In this document: positions 1-8,347 of the stretch, one piece after another
Layout: every line of letters begins with the position of its first letter
Position numbering within the stretch: position 1 is the stretch's first letter
Origin: Paenibacillus albiflavus
GTDB lineage: Bacteria; Bacillota; Bacilli; Paenibacillales; NBRC-103111
DNA: 64,000 nucleotides
Reading direction: 5' to 3'
Assembly (NCBI RefSeq): GCF_004344915.1
Contig: NZ_SKFG01000009.1
Span: forward strand, 62,001 to 126,000
The notes under the pieces: generated by a model
Told to the model about the DNA's origin: nothing
What the model saw: only the letters and a program-made list of their open reading frames with translations
The model's database searches: none
Program-made: the position numbers and the translations under genes

Positions 1-1
1 C

Positions 2-712
2 GAACAGCTGTCCTTCTCATACCATAACAAGAAAGTTATTGATAATCTGAATTTCACTGTGTTAGAGCGTGATTTTGTTGGACTTGTCGGAACGAACGGT
101 GCGGGCAAAACTACGCTGCTGAAGATGCTCGTAGGGCTGCTTAAGCCGAACGAAGGCCAAATTAAATTATTTGATACGCCTATCCATAAGTTTCGAGATT
201 GGGAATTAATTGGTTATGTACCGCAAAAAAATTCGTTTAATCCCTTATTTCCTGCAACTGTTCGAGAAGTTGTCACATCCGGGCTATATTGCAAGAATAA
301 GCTTTACAAAAGATTAACGAAAGAAGATCAAAACAAGTGTAATGATGCGATGGGTATCATGCGTATTCAAGACCTTGCAGACCGTAAAATCGGGGAGCTA
401 TCAGGTGGACAGCAGCAGCGTGTATTCCTTGCCAGAGCAATTATAAATAACCCCCAGTTACTGATATTGGATGAACCAACCGTTGGTATTGATGCCGAGA
501 CACAGCAAGGCTTCTTCCATATGATCGAGCACATGCATCGTCATCATCACATCACATTCTTAATGGTATCTCATGACATGGATATGCTGCATTCTTATCT
601 TGGTGACGAGCCAATGCAAGAGAGTGGCAAACTGAAATTCTTCGTTAAACATACGCATGATCCTGAGGATTGTGTTCAGACAGATTTTATTCATTCAGTG
701 AAGAAAAGTTAA
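2..712 (+). CDS. Metal ABC transporter ATP-binding protein, 5' end outside window
   Basis: ATPase of a zinc/manganese-type ABC importer, working at the inner face of the membrane with the permease that follows. The reading frame is open to the left window edge, so the start codon lies upstream; the GTG at 59 is internal. Visible motifs are Walker A (GTNGAGKTT), the signature LSGGQQQR, Walker B with LLILDEPT and the H-loop VSHD. The C-terminal tail is His-rich and acidic. The next gene starts 13 nt after the stop, which indicates an operon. Metal choice (Zn or Mn) cannot be read from the sequence; mntR close by makes manganese plausible but that is inference. Confidence 0.93.
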   Translation, partial: EQLSFSYHNKKVIDNLNFTVLERDFVGLVGTNGAGKTTLLKMLVGLLKPNEGQIKLFDTPIHKFRDWELIGYVPQKNSFNPLFPATVREVVTSGLYCKNKLYKRLTKEDQNKCNDAMGIMRIQDLADRKIGELSGGQQQRVFLARAIINNPQLLILDEPTVGIDAETQQGFFHMIEHMHRHHHITFLMVSHDMDMLHSYLGDEPMQESGKLKFFVKHTHDPEDCVQTDFIHSVKKS

Positions 713-725
713 GGGAGCGGTAAAG

Positions 726-1535
726 ATGGAGTTGTTTGACATATTTTTGGAGCCTTTTTTTCAACGCGCTCTCATCGGTGGGATATTAATCGGTATTACA
801 GCCCCTTTAATGGGGACTTTTCTCGTTCTCCGTAGATTGTCTATGATCGGAGATACGCTTGCGCATGTATCCATTGCAGGCGTTGCGCTTGGTTTTCTTA
901 TTAATGTATATCCGCTTGCAGTAGGTTTAATTTTTGCAATTCTGGCATCGTTTGCGATTGAATGGCTGCGTAAAGCGTATAAATCGTATGCGGAGTTATC
1001 CATTGCGATTATTATGTCAGGAGGGGTAGCATTAGCTACCTTCTTGTTTACTCTTGGAAAAGGCTTTAATATGAATGTAACTACGTTCTTCTTTGGTAAC
1101 ATTTACACACTCGATCAAGCTGATCTATGGATTGTATTCGGCGTCTTTGTAGCCGTTCTTTTAACGATTCTGACTTATTTCAAGGAATTCTTCCTGATGT
1201 TCTTTGATGAGGAAGCAGCTAGCGTTAGCGGTTTACCTGTACGAATATTCAATATTGTGATAACGATTCTGACTTCTTTGGTCATTGTTGCAGCGATTAA
1301 AATCGTAGGTGCGTTGCTTGTATCTGCACTTCTCACAATTCCAGTTGCCTGTTCTTTGCTGATTGCGAAGAGCTTTAAACAATCCATTTTTATCTCGGTA
1401 TTGATTTCAGAGATTGCGGTTGTTGTAGGGTTATTTGTTGCAGGGGTATGGAACTCAGCACCTGGAGCGACAATTGTACTCAGTCTGATCGTGATGTTGA
1501 TTGTGATCCTGATGAAGAAACGAATCAAAGTTTAG
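726..1535 (+). CDS. Metal ABC transporter permease (ABC-3/ZnuB-MntC family)
   Basis: Integral membrane permease of the same importer as the preceding ATPase. The 269-residue protein is almost entirely hydrophobic, with about eight membrane segments, and carries the family pattern GDTLAHVSIAGVALG in the N-terminal third and ALLVSALLTIPVACS toward the C terminus. Length matches the ABC-3 family. The ATG sits behind a GGGAGCGG Shine-Dalgarno. No substrate-binding lipoprotein gene follows; it would have to be upstream of the window or elsewhere. Confidence 0.93.
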   Translation: MELFDIFLEPFFQRALIGGILIGITAPLMGTFLVLRRLSMIGDTLAHVSIAGVALGFLINVYPLAVGLIFAILASFAIEWLRKAYKSYAELSIAIIMSGGVALATFLFTLGKGFNMNVTTFFFGNIYTLDQADLWIVFGVFVAVLLTILTYFKEFFLMFFDEEAASVSGLPVRIFNIVITILTSLVIVAAIKIVGALLVSALLTIPVACSLLIAKSFKQSIFISVLISEIAVVVGLFVAGVWNSAPGATIVLSLIVMLIVILMKKRIKV

Positions 1536-1557
1536 TTACTTTCTAGGAGGAGTTGGC

Positions 1558-2271
1558 TTGGATTCTGTTAACTTATGGCTAGCCCTATGGGCTGGCTTTG
1601 CGTCATTCATTTCGCCATGCTGTTTACCGTTATATCCATCTTTCCTATCGTATATTACAGGTATTTCCGTTACCGAGCTCAAAACAGGTGTTACGAGTAG
1701 AGCAGCACGCAGAAGTATGATGCTACATACACTTAGCTTTATTATCGGGTTCTCTATTATTTTTTATAGTATGGGCTTTGCTGCAGGCTTAGTATCGGAT
1801 TTCTTTAGGGGTAATAGCGGTTTACTGAGACAAATTGCTGCTATTCTGATTCTTGTCATGGGCTTGATGCTGCTAGGTGTATTCCAACCTAAGTGGTTAA
1901 TGAGAGAACGAAAGCTATCGATTAAATTTAAGCCTGCAGGTTATTTGGGATCGTTAGTGATCGGGGTAGGGTTTGCAGCAGGCTGGTCTCCTTGTGTGGG
2001 ACCAATTCTATCAGCAATTCTAGCGCTTAGTGCTTCTGAGCCAGGTTCTTGGTTCGGTCTAATAACTGCTTATTCCTTAGGATTTGCGATACCGTTCTTT
2101 ATCCTTTCCTTTTTTATTGGATCAACCAAATGGATTGTCCGTTACTCGGGTGCTTTCATGAAAATCGGTGGCGTCGTGATGATTATTATGGCAGTTCTTC
2201 TCTACACAGATCAGTTAGCCAAAATAACAGCATGGCTTAACGGTATTACGCCTGCTTGGTTGCAGTTTTAA
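1558..2271 (+). CDS. ccdA: CcdA-type thiol-disulfide transmembrane protein
   Basis: Six-helix membrane protein that passes reducing equivalents from cytoplasmic thioredoxin to extracytoplasmic thiol partners, used in cytochrome c maturation and, in Bacillus, in spore cortex formation. The two functional cysteine regions are visible: SPCCLPLYPS near residue 20 and GWSPCVGPILS near residue 145, each in a proline-containing helix as in the DsbD/CcdA family. The TTG start follows AGGAGG with ideal spacing. It lies 22 nt after the permease gene and may be read through from it. No cytochrome c gene is adjacent. Confidence 0.9.
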   Translation: MDSVNLWLALWAGFASFISPCCLPLYPSFLSYITGISVTELKTGVTSRAARRSMMLHTLSFIIGFSIIFYSMGFAAGLVSDFFRGNSGLLRQIAAILILVMGLMLLGVFQPKWLMRERKLSIKFKPAGYLGSLVIGVGFAAGWSPCVGPILSAILALSASEPGSWFGLITAYSLGFAIPFFILSFFIGSTKWIVRYSGAFMKIGGVVMIIMAVLLYTDQLAKITAWLNGITPAWLQF

Positions 2272-2291
2272 GACATAGTAAGTTTCCAATC

Positions 2292-2312
2292 GTTCCCTGA
2301 GGGGAACTTTTT
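2292..2312 (+). terminator. Intrinsic terminator after ccdA
   Basis: Six-base-pair stem GTTCCC/GGGAAC with a TGAG loop followed by five T residues, 20 nt after the ccdA stop. Confidence 0.75.
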
Positions 2313-2523
2313 GGTTTGTAGACATCTAATCACACCTATATAATAGGAATGAAATACATGGAAATTTATGGTTTTATTTTGATAAAAATATTTACTTTAT
2401 AAGTAATGGGGATTATTATTACTACTGTGACATTGTGAAAAATGGTACTACACAAATTTGCATTCTACCGAAATACACGATAAGATACTTACTAGTATCG
2501 ATCATAGGGGAGGATCCTTCTAT

Positions 2524-2949
2524 ATGGCTACACCAAGCATGGAGGACTATTTAGAACGAATATATAAACTAATTGATGAAAAAGGTTATGCCCGTGTTTC
2601 CGATATTGCTGAAGGCTTAGAGGTCCATCCTTCTTCAGTGACGAAGATGATACAGAAGCTGGATAAAGATCAGTATTTGATTTATGAGAAGTATCGCGGA
2701 CTCATTATGACACCCAAAGGCAAGAAGATGGGTAAACGATTAGTAGAACGTCATAAATTACTTGAGAATTTCCTGGAAGTAATCGGTGTACAGGAACAAT
2801 ATATATATGCAGATGTGGAAGGAATTGAACACCATCTGAGCTCAGATTCGATTACTTGCATTGAAACACTAGTTGAGTTCTTTAAGCGAGAGCCGCAGCG
2901 ACTTGAAGAGCTTCGTCAGCTTCGTTCAGAGCTTGATAATGACAATTGA
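2524..2949 (+). CDS. mntR: Manganese-responsive transcriptional regulator MntR
   Basis: DtxR-family metalloregulator that senses Mn(II) and represses manganese uptake genes. The start is the ATG behind GGGGAGGATCC; an upstream in-frame extension has no ribosome site and lacks homology. The 141-residue protein opens with [15 protein letters not shown] and a winged-helix recognition segment ([25 protein letters not shown]) very like B. subtilis MntR. It is followed by the dimerisation helices with VEGIEHHLS, which contains the metal-binding glutamate and histidine residues. Placement before a yqhO-like patatin gene matches B. subtilis. The nearby metal transporter is a natural target. Confidence 0.95.
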   Translation: MATPSMEDYLERIYKLIDEKGYARVSDIAEGLEVHPSSVTKMIQKLDKDQYLIYEKYRGLIMTPKGKKMGKRLVERHKLLENFLEVIGVQEQYIYADVEGIEHHLSSDSITCIETLVEFFKREPQRLEELRQLRSELDNDN

Positions 2950-2969
2950 ATAAGATAACCTGATTTGAA

Positions 2970-2998
2970 AAGTTCACGCTTGGTAGTGAGCTTTTTTT
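2970..2998 (+). terminator. Intrinsic terminator after mntR
   Basis: Eight-base-pair stem AAGTTCAC/GTGAGCTT with one G-U pair, loop of seven, then a run of T residues. Confidence 0.75.
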
Positions 2999-3071
2999 AT
3001 TTGCAATTCGAATGTTCCTCTACTTCCTCGCATACATACAAGTGAGTGTTTGTTTAGGAGGTGAGGAAGAG

Positions 3072-3989
3072 ATGTACATTAACGCGGTATTCGAAGGTGG
3101 AGGCGTGAAAGGAATATCGCTTGCAGGCGCGATTAGTGCAGCAGAGAAGCATAATGTACAATTTCACCAGATAGCGGGAACTTCCTCAGGAGCGATCGTT
3201 GCTTCATGCCTTGCAGCAGGTTATTCGGGGGAAGAATTAAAGAAGATTATTTTGCAGACCCCTTTTCAAAGCTTTCTTAAGCGGAGCTGGATTTATAATG
3301 TAAAATTTATCGGACCTGCCGTCAGGCTCATGCTAAAGAAGGGATTGTACTCGGGAGAAGCGCTTGAGCATTGGATTCATTGTATTCTAGCTGACAAAAA
3401 TATCCGTACATTTGGAGATCTACCGCCTGGCAAACTGCGGATTATCGCATCGGATATATCGCAAGGCAAACTGCTAGTTTTGCCGGATGATATTGAGCAA
3501 TATGGCATCAACCCTGCGAAGTTCTCGATTGCCAAAGCCGTTCGAATGAGCTGCTCAATACCATTCTTTTTTGATCCCGTGAGGCTTCGCAAGTCCATCT
3601 ATATCGTGGATGGCGGTTTGCTTAGTAATTTCCCACTTTGGCTGTTTGATAAGCAGAATACGAAGGTAAACTTCTATCCTACCATTGGTTTTCAATTAGT
3701 CGGAAAGACAGAAAAAGTAAATCATCAGATCACCGATCCAATTTCCATGTTACAAGCGTTATTTTCAACGATGATGGGCGCACATGATGAACGATATATT
3801 GAGAAGCACAATTTGTTTCGGACTGTCAAAATTCCGACACTAGGCGTGCATACGACAGAGTTTGATATCAAAGTCGAAAAAAGTCTGGAGCTCTATCAAG
3901 CGGGCTACGCTGCTGCTGATCTGTACTTTAAGAATTGGTCTAAGGCTGCTTATCTAAATGACTATGAACGATACGTCATCTCGAAATAA
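3072..3989 (+). CDS. Patatin-like phospholipase/acylhydrolase (YqhO-like)
   Basis: Predicted cytoplasmic lipid acylhydrolase with a Ser-Asp dyad. The start at 3072 follows GGAGGTGAGGAAGAG and the protein begins MYINAVFEGGGVKG. The glycine-rich oxyanion stretch FEGGGVKG is at residues 7-14, the nucleophile elbow GTSSG is at about 38-42 and the catalytic Asp motif DGG is in VDGGLLSNFP. Length of 305 residues is normal. Position right after mntR matches yqhO of B. subtilis. The natural substrate is unknown. Confidence 0.88.
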   Translation: MYINAVFEGGGVKGISLAGAISAAEKHNVQFHQIAGTSSGAIVASCLAAGYSGEELKKIILQTPFQSFLKRSWIYNVKFIGPAVRLMLKKGLYSGEALEHWIHCILADKNIRTFGDLPPGKLRIIASDISQGKLLVLPDDIEQYGINPAKFSIAKAVRMSCSIPFFFDPVRLRKSIYIVDGGLLSNFPLWLFDKQNTKVNFYPTIGFQLVGKTEKVNHQITDPISMLQALFSTMMGAHDERYIEKHNLFRTVKIPTLGVHTTEFDIKVEKSLELYQAGYAAADLYFKNWSKAAYLNDYERYVISK

Positions 3990-4034
3990 AGAACCGCAAG
4001 CGTCTCTGAAGAGATACTCGCGGTTCTTGTTTGT
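3989..4034. terminator. Bidirectional terminator between yqhO-like and yqhP-like genes
   Basis: Nine-base-pair stem AAGAACCGC/GCGGTTCTT with an inner short helix (GTCTCT with AGAGATAC region). It sits between two convergent genes, with T-rich sequence on the plus side and A-rich sequence (Ts on the minus strand) on the other. Confidence 0.7.
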
Positions 4035-4040
4035 AGTGAG

Positions 4041-4331
4041 TTAGTGATATCTTGGTTTATCTTCATTGTCATCATCGGGCTTACTGCCTTGAATTACGCG
4101 AAACTTGGCTTTGCGCACGGGAGCCTTCTTCTTTCGATTAGAAGCTCCGCTTGTGGTCTGATTAGCCCTAAATTTCCATGTGTTTGGAGGGAATTTGTAC
4201 AGCAGAAAGATCAAGCCAAACACAACGATCGGAATTAAGAATTTAGACATGCTTGCGACAAAACCGATAAGCAGTAAGACCCCAATAATCGTGATGAATA
4301 TTAATTGTGGCCAAGAAAATCTTCTATTCAT
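4041..4331 (-). CDS. Small membrane protein, SA1362/YqhP-like
   Basis: Ninety-six residues with two hydrophobic helices (about residues 9-27 and 30-45) and then a basic, Lys/Arg-rich cytoplasmic tail ending in an acidic stretch. Sequence and position next to the DUF1385 protein fit the SA1362 family (B. subtilis YqhP). No function is known. It starts three nucleotides after the stop of yqhQ, so the two genes form a minus-strand operon with tight translational spacing. Confidence 0.7.
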   Translation of the reverse strand: MNRRFSWPQLIFITIIGVLLLIGFVASMSKFLIPIVVFGLIFLLYKFPPNTWKFRANQTTSGASNRKKKAPVRKAKFRVIQGSKPDDDNEDKPRYH

Positions 4332-4334
4332 GGC

Positions 4335-5273
4335 TTACACCTCAGAAGGTTTAGATAGTCTAACATCAATTTCACGCATGCGATTGAAGGAAGCGATAGA
4401 CACTTCTACCATATCATCTGCTGGTTCCTTCGTTGTAAGCTTCTGCAGCCACAATCCAGGATAACCTAAGAAGCGAAGAACGGGAATTTCACGAAACGAG
4501 TTCGTAATTCGAAGCACTTCATAAGATACGCCGATGACAACAGGCAATAGAATAATTCTCTGAAGCATCCGTTCCCAAATGCCGTCATACGGGAAGAAGG
4601 AATAAATAATGACCCCAATAATCACTGTAAAAACCATAAATGATGAACCACAGCGATAATGCAAGGTAGAGAACTTCTGAACGTTCTGGACAGTTAGATC
4701 TAGTCCTGCCTCATAGGCGGAGATAACTTTATGCTCTGCTCCATGATATTGGAATAATCGCTTAATCATTGGGGTTAGAGAGATAAAGTATAAGTAGCCG
4801 ACAAGAAGAATGATTTTAATAAGTCCTTCAATTAAGTTATGTCCAATCTGATTATCGAATAATTTGGCAAATAATAATTGTTCAATTGCTGTAGGTACTA
4901 AGGTAAGTACGAATTTGCCGAATAGGAAAGTGAGAACGCCGATTACCGCAACACCTAGAATCATAGCGATATTCGAGACAACACCAGGCTTCTCTTTTTC
5001 TTGTTTTTGCTTCTCATCTTCGTCCGCATAAGTTTCAGCAGCAAAATTCAAATGCTGAGCTCCTTTGGCAGCAGATTCAACAAGGGCAACAATACCGCGC
5101 AGAAGTGGAATTTTCTTAAGAGCATTAACCCATTTCACTTCCTGCTTTGGAACTTCTAGATATTGGATGGAACCATCCTTGGCACGAACGGCGGTTACGT
5201 TGACAGTCTTGCCAGCGAACATCACACCTTCGATAACGGCTTGACCACCGTAAATTGCATTGTTTTGCGACAT
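4335..5273 (-). CDS. yqhQ: DUF1385 membrane protein YqhQ
   Basis: Conserved membrane protein of unknown biochemical role. The 312 residues start SQNNAIYGGQAVIEGVMF and contain YHGAEHKVISAYEAGLDLT and HYRCGSSFMVFTVI, all hallmarks of DUF1385. About four transmembrane segments are visible in the middle and C-terminal parts, with the conserved histidine/cysteine motifs near the membrane. It is divergent from yqhR and precedes the yqhP-like gene on the minus strand, as in B. subtilis. Confidence 0.92.
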   Translation of the reverse strand: MSQNNAIYGGQAVIEGVMFAGKTVNVTAVRAKDGSIQYLEVPKQEVKWVNALKKIPLLRGIVALVESAAKGAQHLNFAAETYADEDEKQKQEKEKPGVVSNIAMILGVAVIGVLTFLFGKFVLTLVPTAIEQLLFAKLFDNQIGHNLIEGLIKIILLVGYLYFISLTPMIKRLFQYHGAEHKVISAYEAGLDLTVQNVQKFSTLHYRCGSSFMVFTVIIGVIIYSFFPYDGIWERMLQRIILLPVVIGVSYEVLRITNSFREIPVLRFLGYPGLWLQKLTTKEPADDMVEVSIASFNRMREIDVRLSKPSEV

Positions 5274-5415
5274 ATAATCACCTTCTGAACACTCAAGAAT
5301 GAGTCCTATTTTTCTTTTTATTGTAACGGAATTATCTCGGGATTGCTACCAATAGCAAATGGAAAGTTTGTATATACTACCAATACTTGAATATTTGCTG
5401 AAGGTAGGATGAGAG

Positions 5416-5901
5416 ATGAATACAAAAAAAGCGGAACAGAAAGTTACAAATCGTTGGTTTTTTGCATTCTATGTTGGAATCTTTTGCGGGTTTATATGGG
5501 GTATAGTCAAAATTGTTCAGTATTATTTTAAGTTTACTTCGATTGTGATTGGCTTTTTGGTCGAGCCTTTCTACAAACATATGTATCTAACCCAGTGGCA
5601 AGGTCTATTAATTGGCTGGGGAGCTTTTATTCTATTTTCGATAATTGCATCACTTATTTACGTAGCTCTTTTTCAGCATATTAAAGGGACGTGGCTAGGG
5701 ATGCTGTATGGTGGGGCCTGGTGGTGTTTGCTATATCTCATTATCGGTCCTAAGGTAGACATGCTTGAATGGATTAGTCATTATAGCTGGGATACCATTA
5801 TTACGGATTTTTGCCTGTTCGTCTTATGGGGATTGTTTATCGGTTATACGATTGCGGTAGAATTTACGAATGATCGTTCAAGAGATACGAATCCCATATA
5901 A
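5416..5901 (+). CDS. yqhR: YqhR family membrane protein
   Basis: One hundred and sixty-one residue membrane protein with four predicted helices and many conserved Trp and Gly residues (GIFCGFIWGIVKIVQYYFKF region, QWQGLLIGWGAFILFS, MLYGGAWWCLLYLIIGP). It matches YqhR by sequence feel and by its place between yqhQ and aroQ. Function is unknown. The ATG follows GGTAGGATGAGAG. Confidence 0.85.
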   Translation: MNTKKAEQKVTNRWFFAFYVGIFCGFIWGIVKIVQYYFKFTSIVIGFLVEPFYKHMYLTQWQGLLIGWGAFILFSIIASLIYVALFQHIKGTWLGMLYGGAWWCLLYLIIGPKVDMLEWISHYSWDTIITDFCLFVLWGLFIGYTIAVEFTNDRSRDTNPI

Positions 5902-6028
5902 ATCAGTTGCGCATTAAAAGACAATGTATACACATTTACTATTCATATGGTAAAATATCTACGGTAATCATGCGCGAACAAATGATAACCATTATTTGGG
6001 TGCTTATTTATGTAAAGGGGAGGTTCCC

Positions 6029-6478
6029 TTGAAGCAGATTCTTATTTTGAATGGTCCAAATCTTAACATGTTAGGCATTCGCGATCCTGCGGTATACGGT
6101 TCTGATACTTTAGCGTCAATCGAAAGCAATCTACGTAAATTAGCTGAGGGTATGGAAGTTACACTGCAATTCCTACAGTCTAATCACGAAGGAGTGCTAA
6201 TTGACGCTATTCATGGTGCGTATGGTCATGTGGATGGTATCCTAATTAACCCAGGTGCTTATACGCATTACAGTTATGCAATTCGAGACGCACTTGCCGC
6301 GGTAAGTATTCCGACGGTTGAGGTACATTTATCCAACATACATAAACGTGAGGAATTCCGTCATTTGTCCGTCATCGCTCCTATTGCGGTTGGACAGATA
6401 ACAGGATTCGGAGCCTATGGTTATGAAATGGGTTTGATGGCTTTATATCATCATATTTTGGCTAAAGATAAGGAGTGA
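6029..6478 (+). CDS. aroQ: Type II 3-dehydroquinate dehydratase
   Basis: Converts 3-dehydroquinate to 3-dehydroshikimate in aromatic amino-acid synthesis. The TTG start follows AAAGGGGAGG; an upstream extension is not supported. At 149 residues it is the usual length for the dodecameric type II enzyme. Motifs: [10 protein letters not shown] at the N terminus, the flexible-loop region with an arginine (GIRDPAVYG), [16 protein letters not shown] and [18 protein letters not shown] with the catalytic His. Five nucleotides separate it from papA. Confidence 0.95.
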   Translation: MKQILILNGPNLNMLGIRDPAVYGSDTLASIESNLRKLAEGMEVTLQFLQSNHEGVLIDAIHGAYGHVDGILINPGAYTHYSYAIRDALAAVSIPTVEVHLSNIHKREEFRHLSVIAPIAVGQITGFGAYGYEMGLMALYHHILAKDKE

Positions 6479-6483
6479 TTCGG

Positions 6484-7554
6484 ATGCAAGAGACAAGAGT
6501 TGAACGACTTAGAGTAGCTATGAAAGAAGCTAATTTGCCTGCTTTATTCATTACAAATAGTTATAATCGTCAATATATGACTGGTTTCACAGGTAGTTCT
6601 GGATATGTTCTGATCACAGCTGAGCAAGCTTATCTATTGACTGACTTCCGCTATACAGAGCAGGCTGCTAATCAAGTGAAACACTTTGAAGTAGTGGAGC
6701 ATACATCTGGTGTTATGCCAACTGTTCTTGATTTGCTTGGCAAAGAGAACATCCGCGCTCTTGGTTTTGAACAAGCTCATCTTAGCTATATGACACATGC
6801 TGCTTATCAATCAGAATTAGCTGATATTGAACTTATTCCTTCAACAAATTTAGTTGAGAACTTGCGTATGTTTAAAGATGCTGGGGAGCTTCAAATTATG
6901 CAGGAAGCAGCTGACCTAGCGGATCTTACGTTCTCCCATATTTTGAACTTTATTAAGCCAGGGGTCACAGAGAAGCAAATCGCACTTGAGATGGAAATTT
7001 ATATTAGACAAAATGGCGGTACTTCGACTTCATTCGATACGATTGTCGCTTCTGGTGAGCGTTCCGCTCTTCCACATGGCGTAGCAAGCGATCGTGTACT
7101 TGGCAATAATGAATTTGTAAAATTGGACTTTGGTGCGTATTATAAAGGATATTGCTCAGATATTACTCGTACAGTTGTACTTGGTACACCATCGGACAAA
7201 CACAAAGAAATTTACGGAATTGTGCTTGAAGCGCAATTGGCATGCTTGGACGGTCTGAAGTCTGGTTTGACGGGTCAACAAGGTGACGCATTAGCCCGCG
7301 ATGTTATTACAAAGTATGGCTATGGTGCGCAATTCGGACATAGTACAGGACATGGCCTTGGTATGGAAGTACATGAGAGCCCATCACTTAGCTCGCGTGA
7401 TCAAAGAGTTCTCATGCCAGGTATGGTTGTAACGGTTGAACCAGGTATTTATATCCCTGGATTTGGCGGCGTTCGAATTGAAGATGATGTCGTTATTACA
7501 GAACAAGGAATCAATATATTAACCAAATCAACCAAGGAATTGTTATTACTCTAG
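6484..7554 (+). CDS. papA: Xaa-Pro aminopeptidase, M24 family
   Basis: Cytoplasmic metallopeptidase that removes N-terminal residues preceding proline. The ATG at 6484 has AAGGAG nine bases upstream; a GTG nine bases earlier would overlap that site. The N-terminal creatinase-like domain (to about 125) is followed by the pita-bread fold with metal ligands in [36 protein letters not shown] and GVRIEDDV. 356 residues, normal. It is part of the aroQ-papA-efp cluster conserved across Firmicutes. Confidence 0.93.
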   Translation: MQETRVERLRVAMKEANLPALFITNSYNRQYMTGFTGSSGYVLITAEQAYLLTDFRYTEQAANQVKHFEVVEHTSGVMPTVLDLLGKENIRALGFEQAHLSYMTHAAYQSELADIELIPSTNLVENLRMFKDAGELQIMQEAADLADLTFSHILNFIKPGVTEKQIALEMEIYIRQNGGTSTSFDTIVASGERSALPHGVASDRVLGNNEFVKLDFGAYYKGYCSDITRTVVLGTPSDKHKEIYGIVLEAQLACLDGLKSGLTGQQGDALARDVITKYGYGAQFGHSTGHGLGMEVHESPSLSSRDQRVLMPGMVVTVEPGIYIPGFGGVRIEDDVVITEQGINILTKSTKELLLL

Positions 7555-7567
7555 GAGGGAAATTGAA

Positions 7568-8125
7568 GTGATTTCAGTAAACGAATTTAAGACAGGCTTA
7601 ACAATTGAAGTGGAAGGCGATCTATTTACAGTTATTGACTTCCAACACGTAAAACCAGGTAAGGGTGCGGCATTCGTTCGTTCTAAGCTTAAGAACTTAC
7701 GTAATGGTAACACAGTTGAGCGTACTTTCCGTGCAGGTGAGAACGTAGGACGTGCTCACATTGAGAACCGTGAAATGCAATACCTATATGCTAGCGGCCA
7801 AGAACATACGTTCATGGATACAGAAACATATGACCAAATCGCTTTAGATGCAGATCAATTGGAATGGGAATTGAATTTCATTAAAGAGAACATGATGATT
7901 AATATCATGAGCTACCAAGGCGAAATTCTAGGTATTAACCTTCCTAACTCCGTTGAGCTTAAAGTTGTTGAAACAGAGCCAGGTGTAAAAGGTAATACTG
8001 CACAAGGTGCAACTAAGAATGCGAAGCTTGAAACAGGTCATAATGTTCAAGTTCCACTCTTCATTAACGAAGGCGATGTTCTGATCATTGATACACGCGA
8101 AGGTAAATATTCCTCACGCGCATAG
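7568..8125 (+). CDS. efp: Elongation factor P
   Basis: Rescues ribosomes stalled at polyproline stretches. The GTG start follows GGAGGGAAATTGAA. The 185-residue protein has the KOW-like N-terminal domain with the tip loop PGKGAAF, placing Lys32 where B. subtilis EF-P carries its modification, then the two OB domains ([19 protein letters not shown] near the end). An intrinsic terminator follows. Confidence 0.97.
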   Translation: MISVNEFKTGLTIEVEGDLFTVIDFQHVKPGKGAAFVRSKLKNLRNGNTVERTFRAGENVGRAHIENREMQYLYASGQEHTFMDTETYDQIALDADQLEWELNFIKENMMINIMSYQGEILGINLPNSVELKVVETEPGVKGNTAQGATKNAKLETGHNVQVPLFINEGDVLIIDTREGKYSSRA

Positions 8126-8138
8126 TTTTAAGGGAATT

Positions 8139-8175
8139 AGCCTTCTGGCATCGGATGATGTCAGAGGGCTTTTTT
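8139..8175 (+). terminator. Intrinsic terminator after efp
   Basis: Long stem of AGCCTTCTGGCATC against GATGTCAGAGGGCT (14 pairs with one mismatch or wobble), GGAT loop, then a T run. Confidence 0.88.
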
Positions 8176-8201
8176 AGTATAAATTAACAGGATTGATTCC
8201 T

Positions 8202-8256
8202 TTGACACAGCACCGATTTAATAATTTAATGTGTGATAAGAAGTTCTTTATCGCAC
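8202..8256 (+). promoter_or_regulatory. Sigma-A promoter of lysC with dyad at the start site
   Basis: Perfect -35 TTGACA at 8202-8207, 17-nt spacer, -10 TTTAAT at 8225-8230. Immediately after lies a dyad GTGTGATAA (8231-8239) / TTATCGCAC (8248-8256), nine pairs with one G-U pair, overlapping the expected start site. A second TATAAT is at 8275. No lysine-riboswitch-like leader is visible; the dyad could be an operator or a 5' stem-loop (inference). Confidence 0.55.
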
Positions 8257-8347
8257 TATTAGCAATAGTTGTGTTATAATCTTTAATTATTTATATAAAG
8301 AATCATTTTCAGGATTCTAAGAATTTGACATTGGGGAGTGAACAGCT

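Noticed and set aside
2392-2406. TTACTT-TAT-AAGTAA dyad upstream of mntR as an MntR operator
   Set aside because: It does not resemble the known MntR box and a six-base dyad is common in AT-rich DNA.
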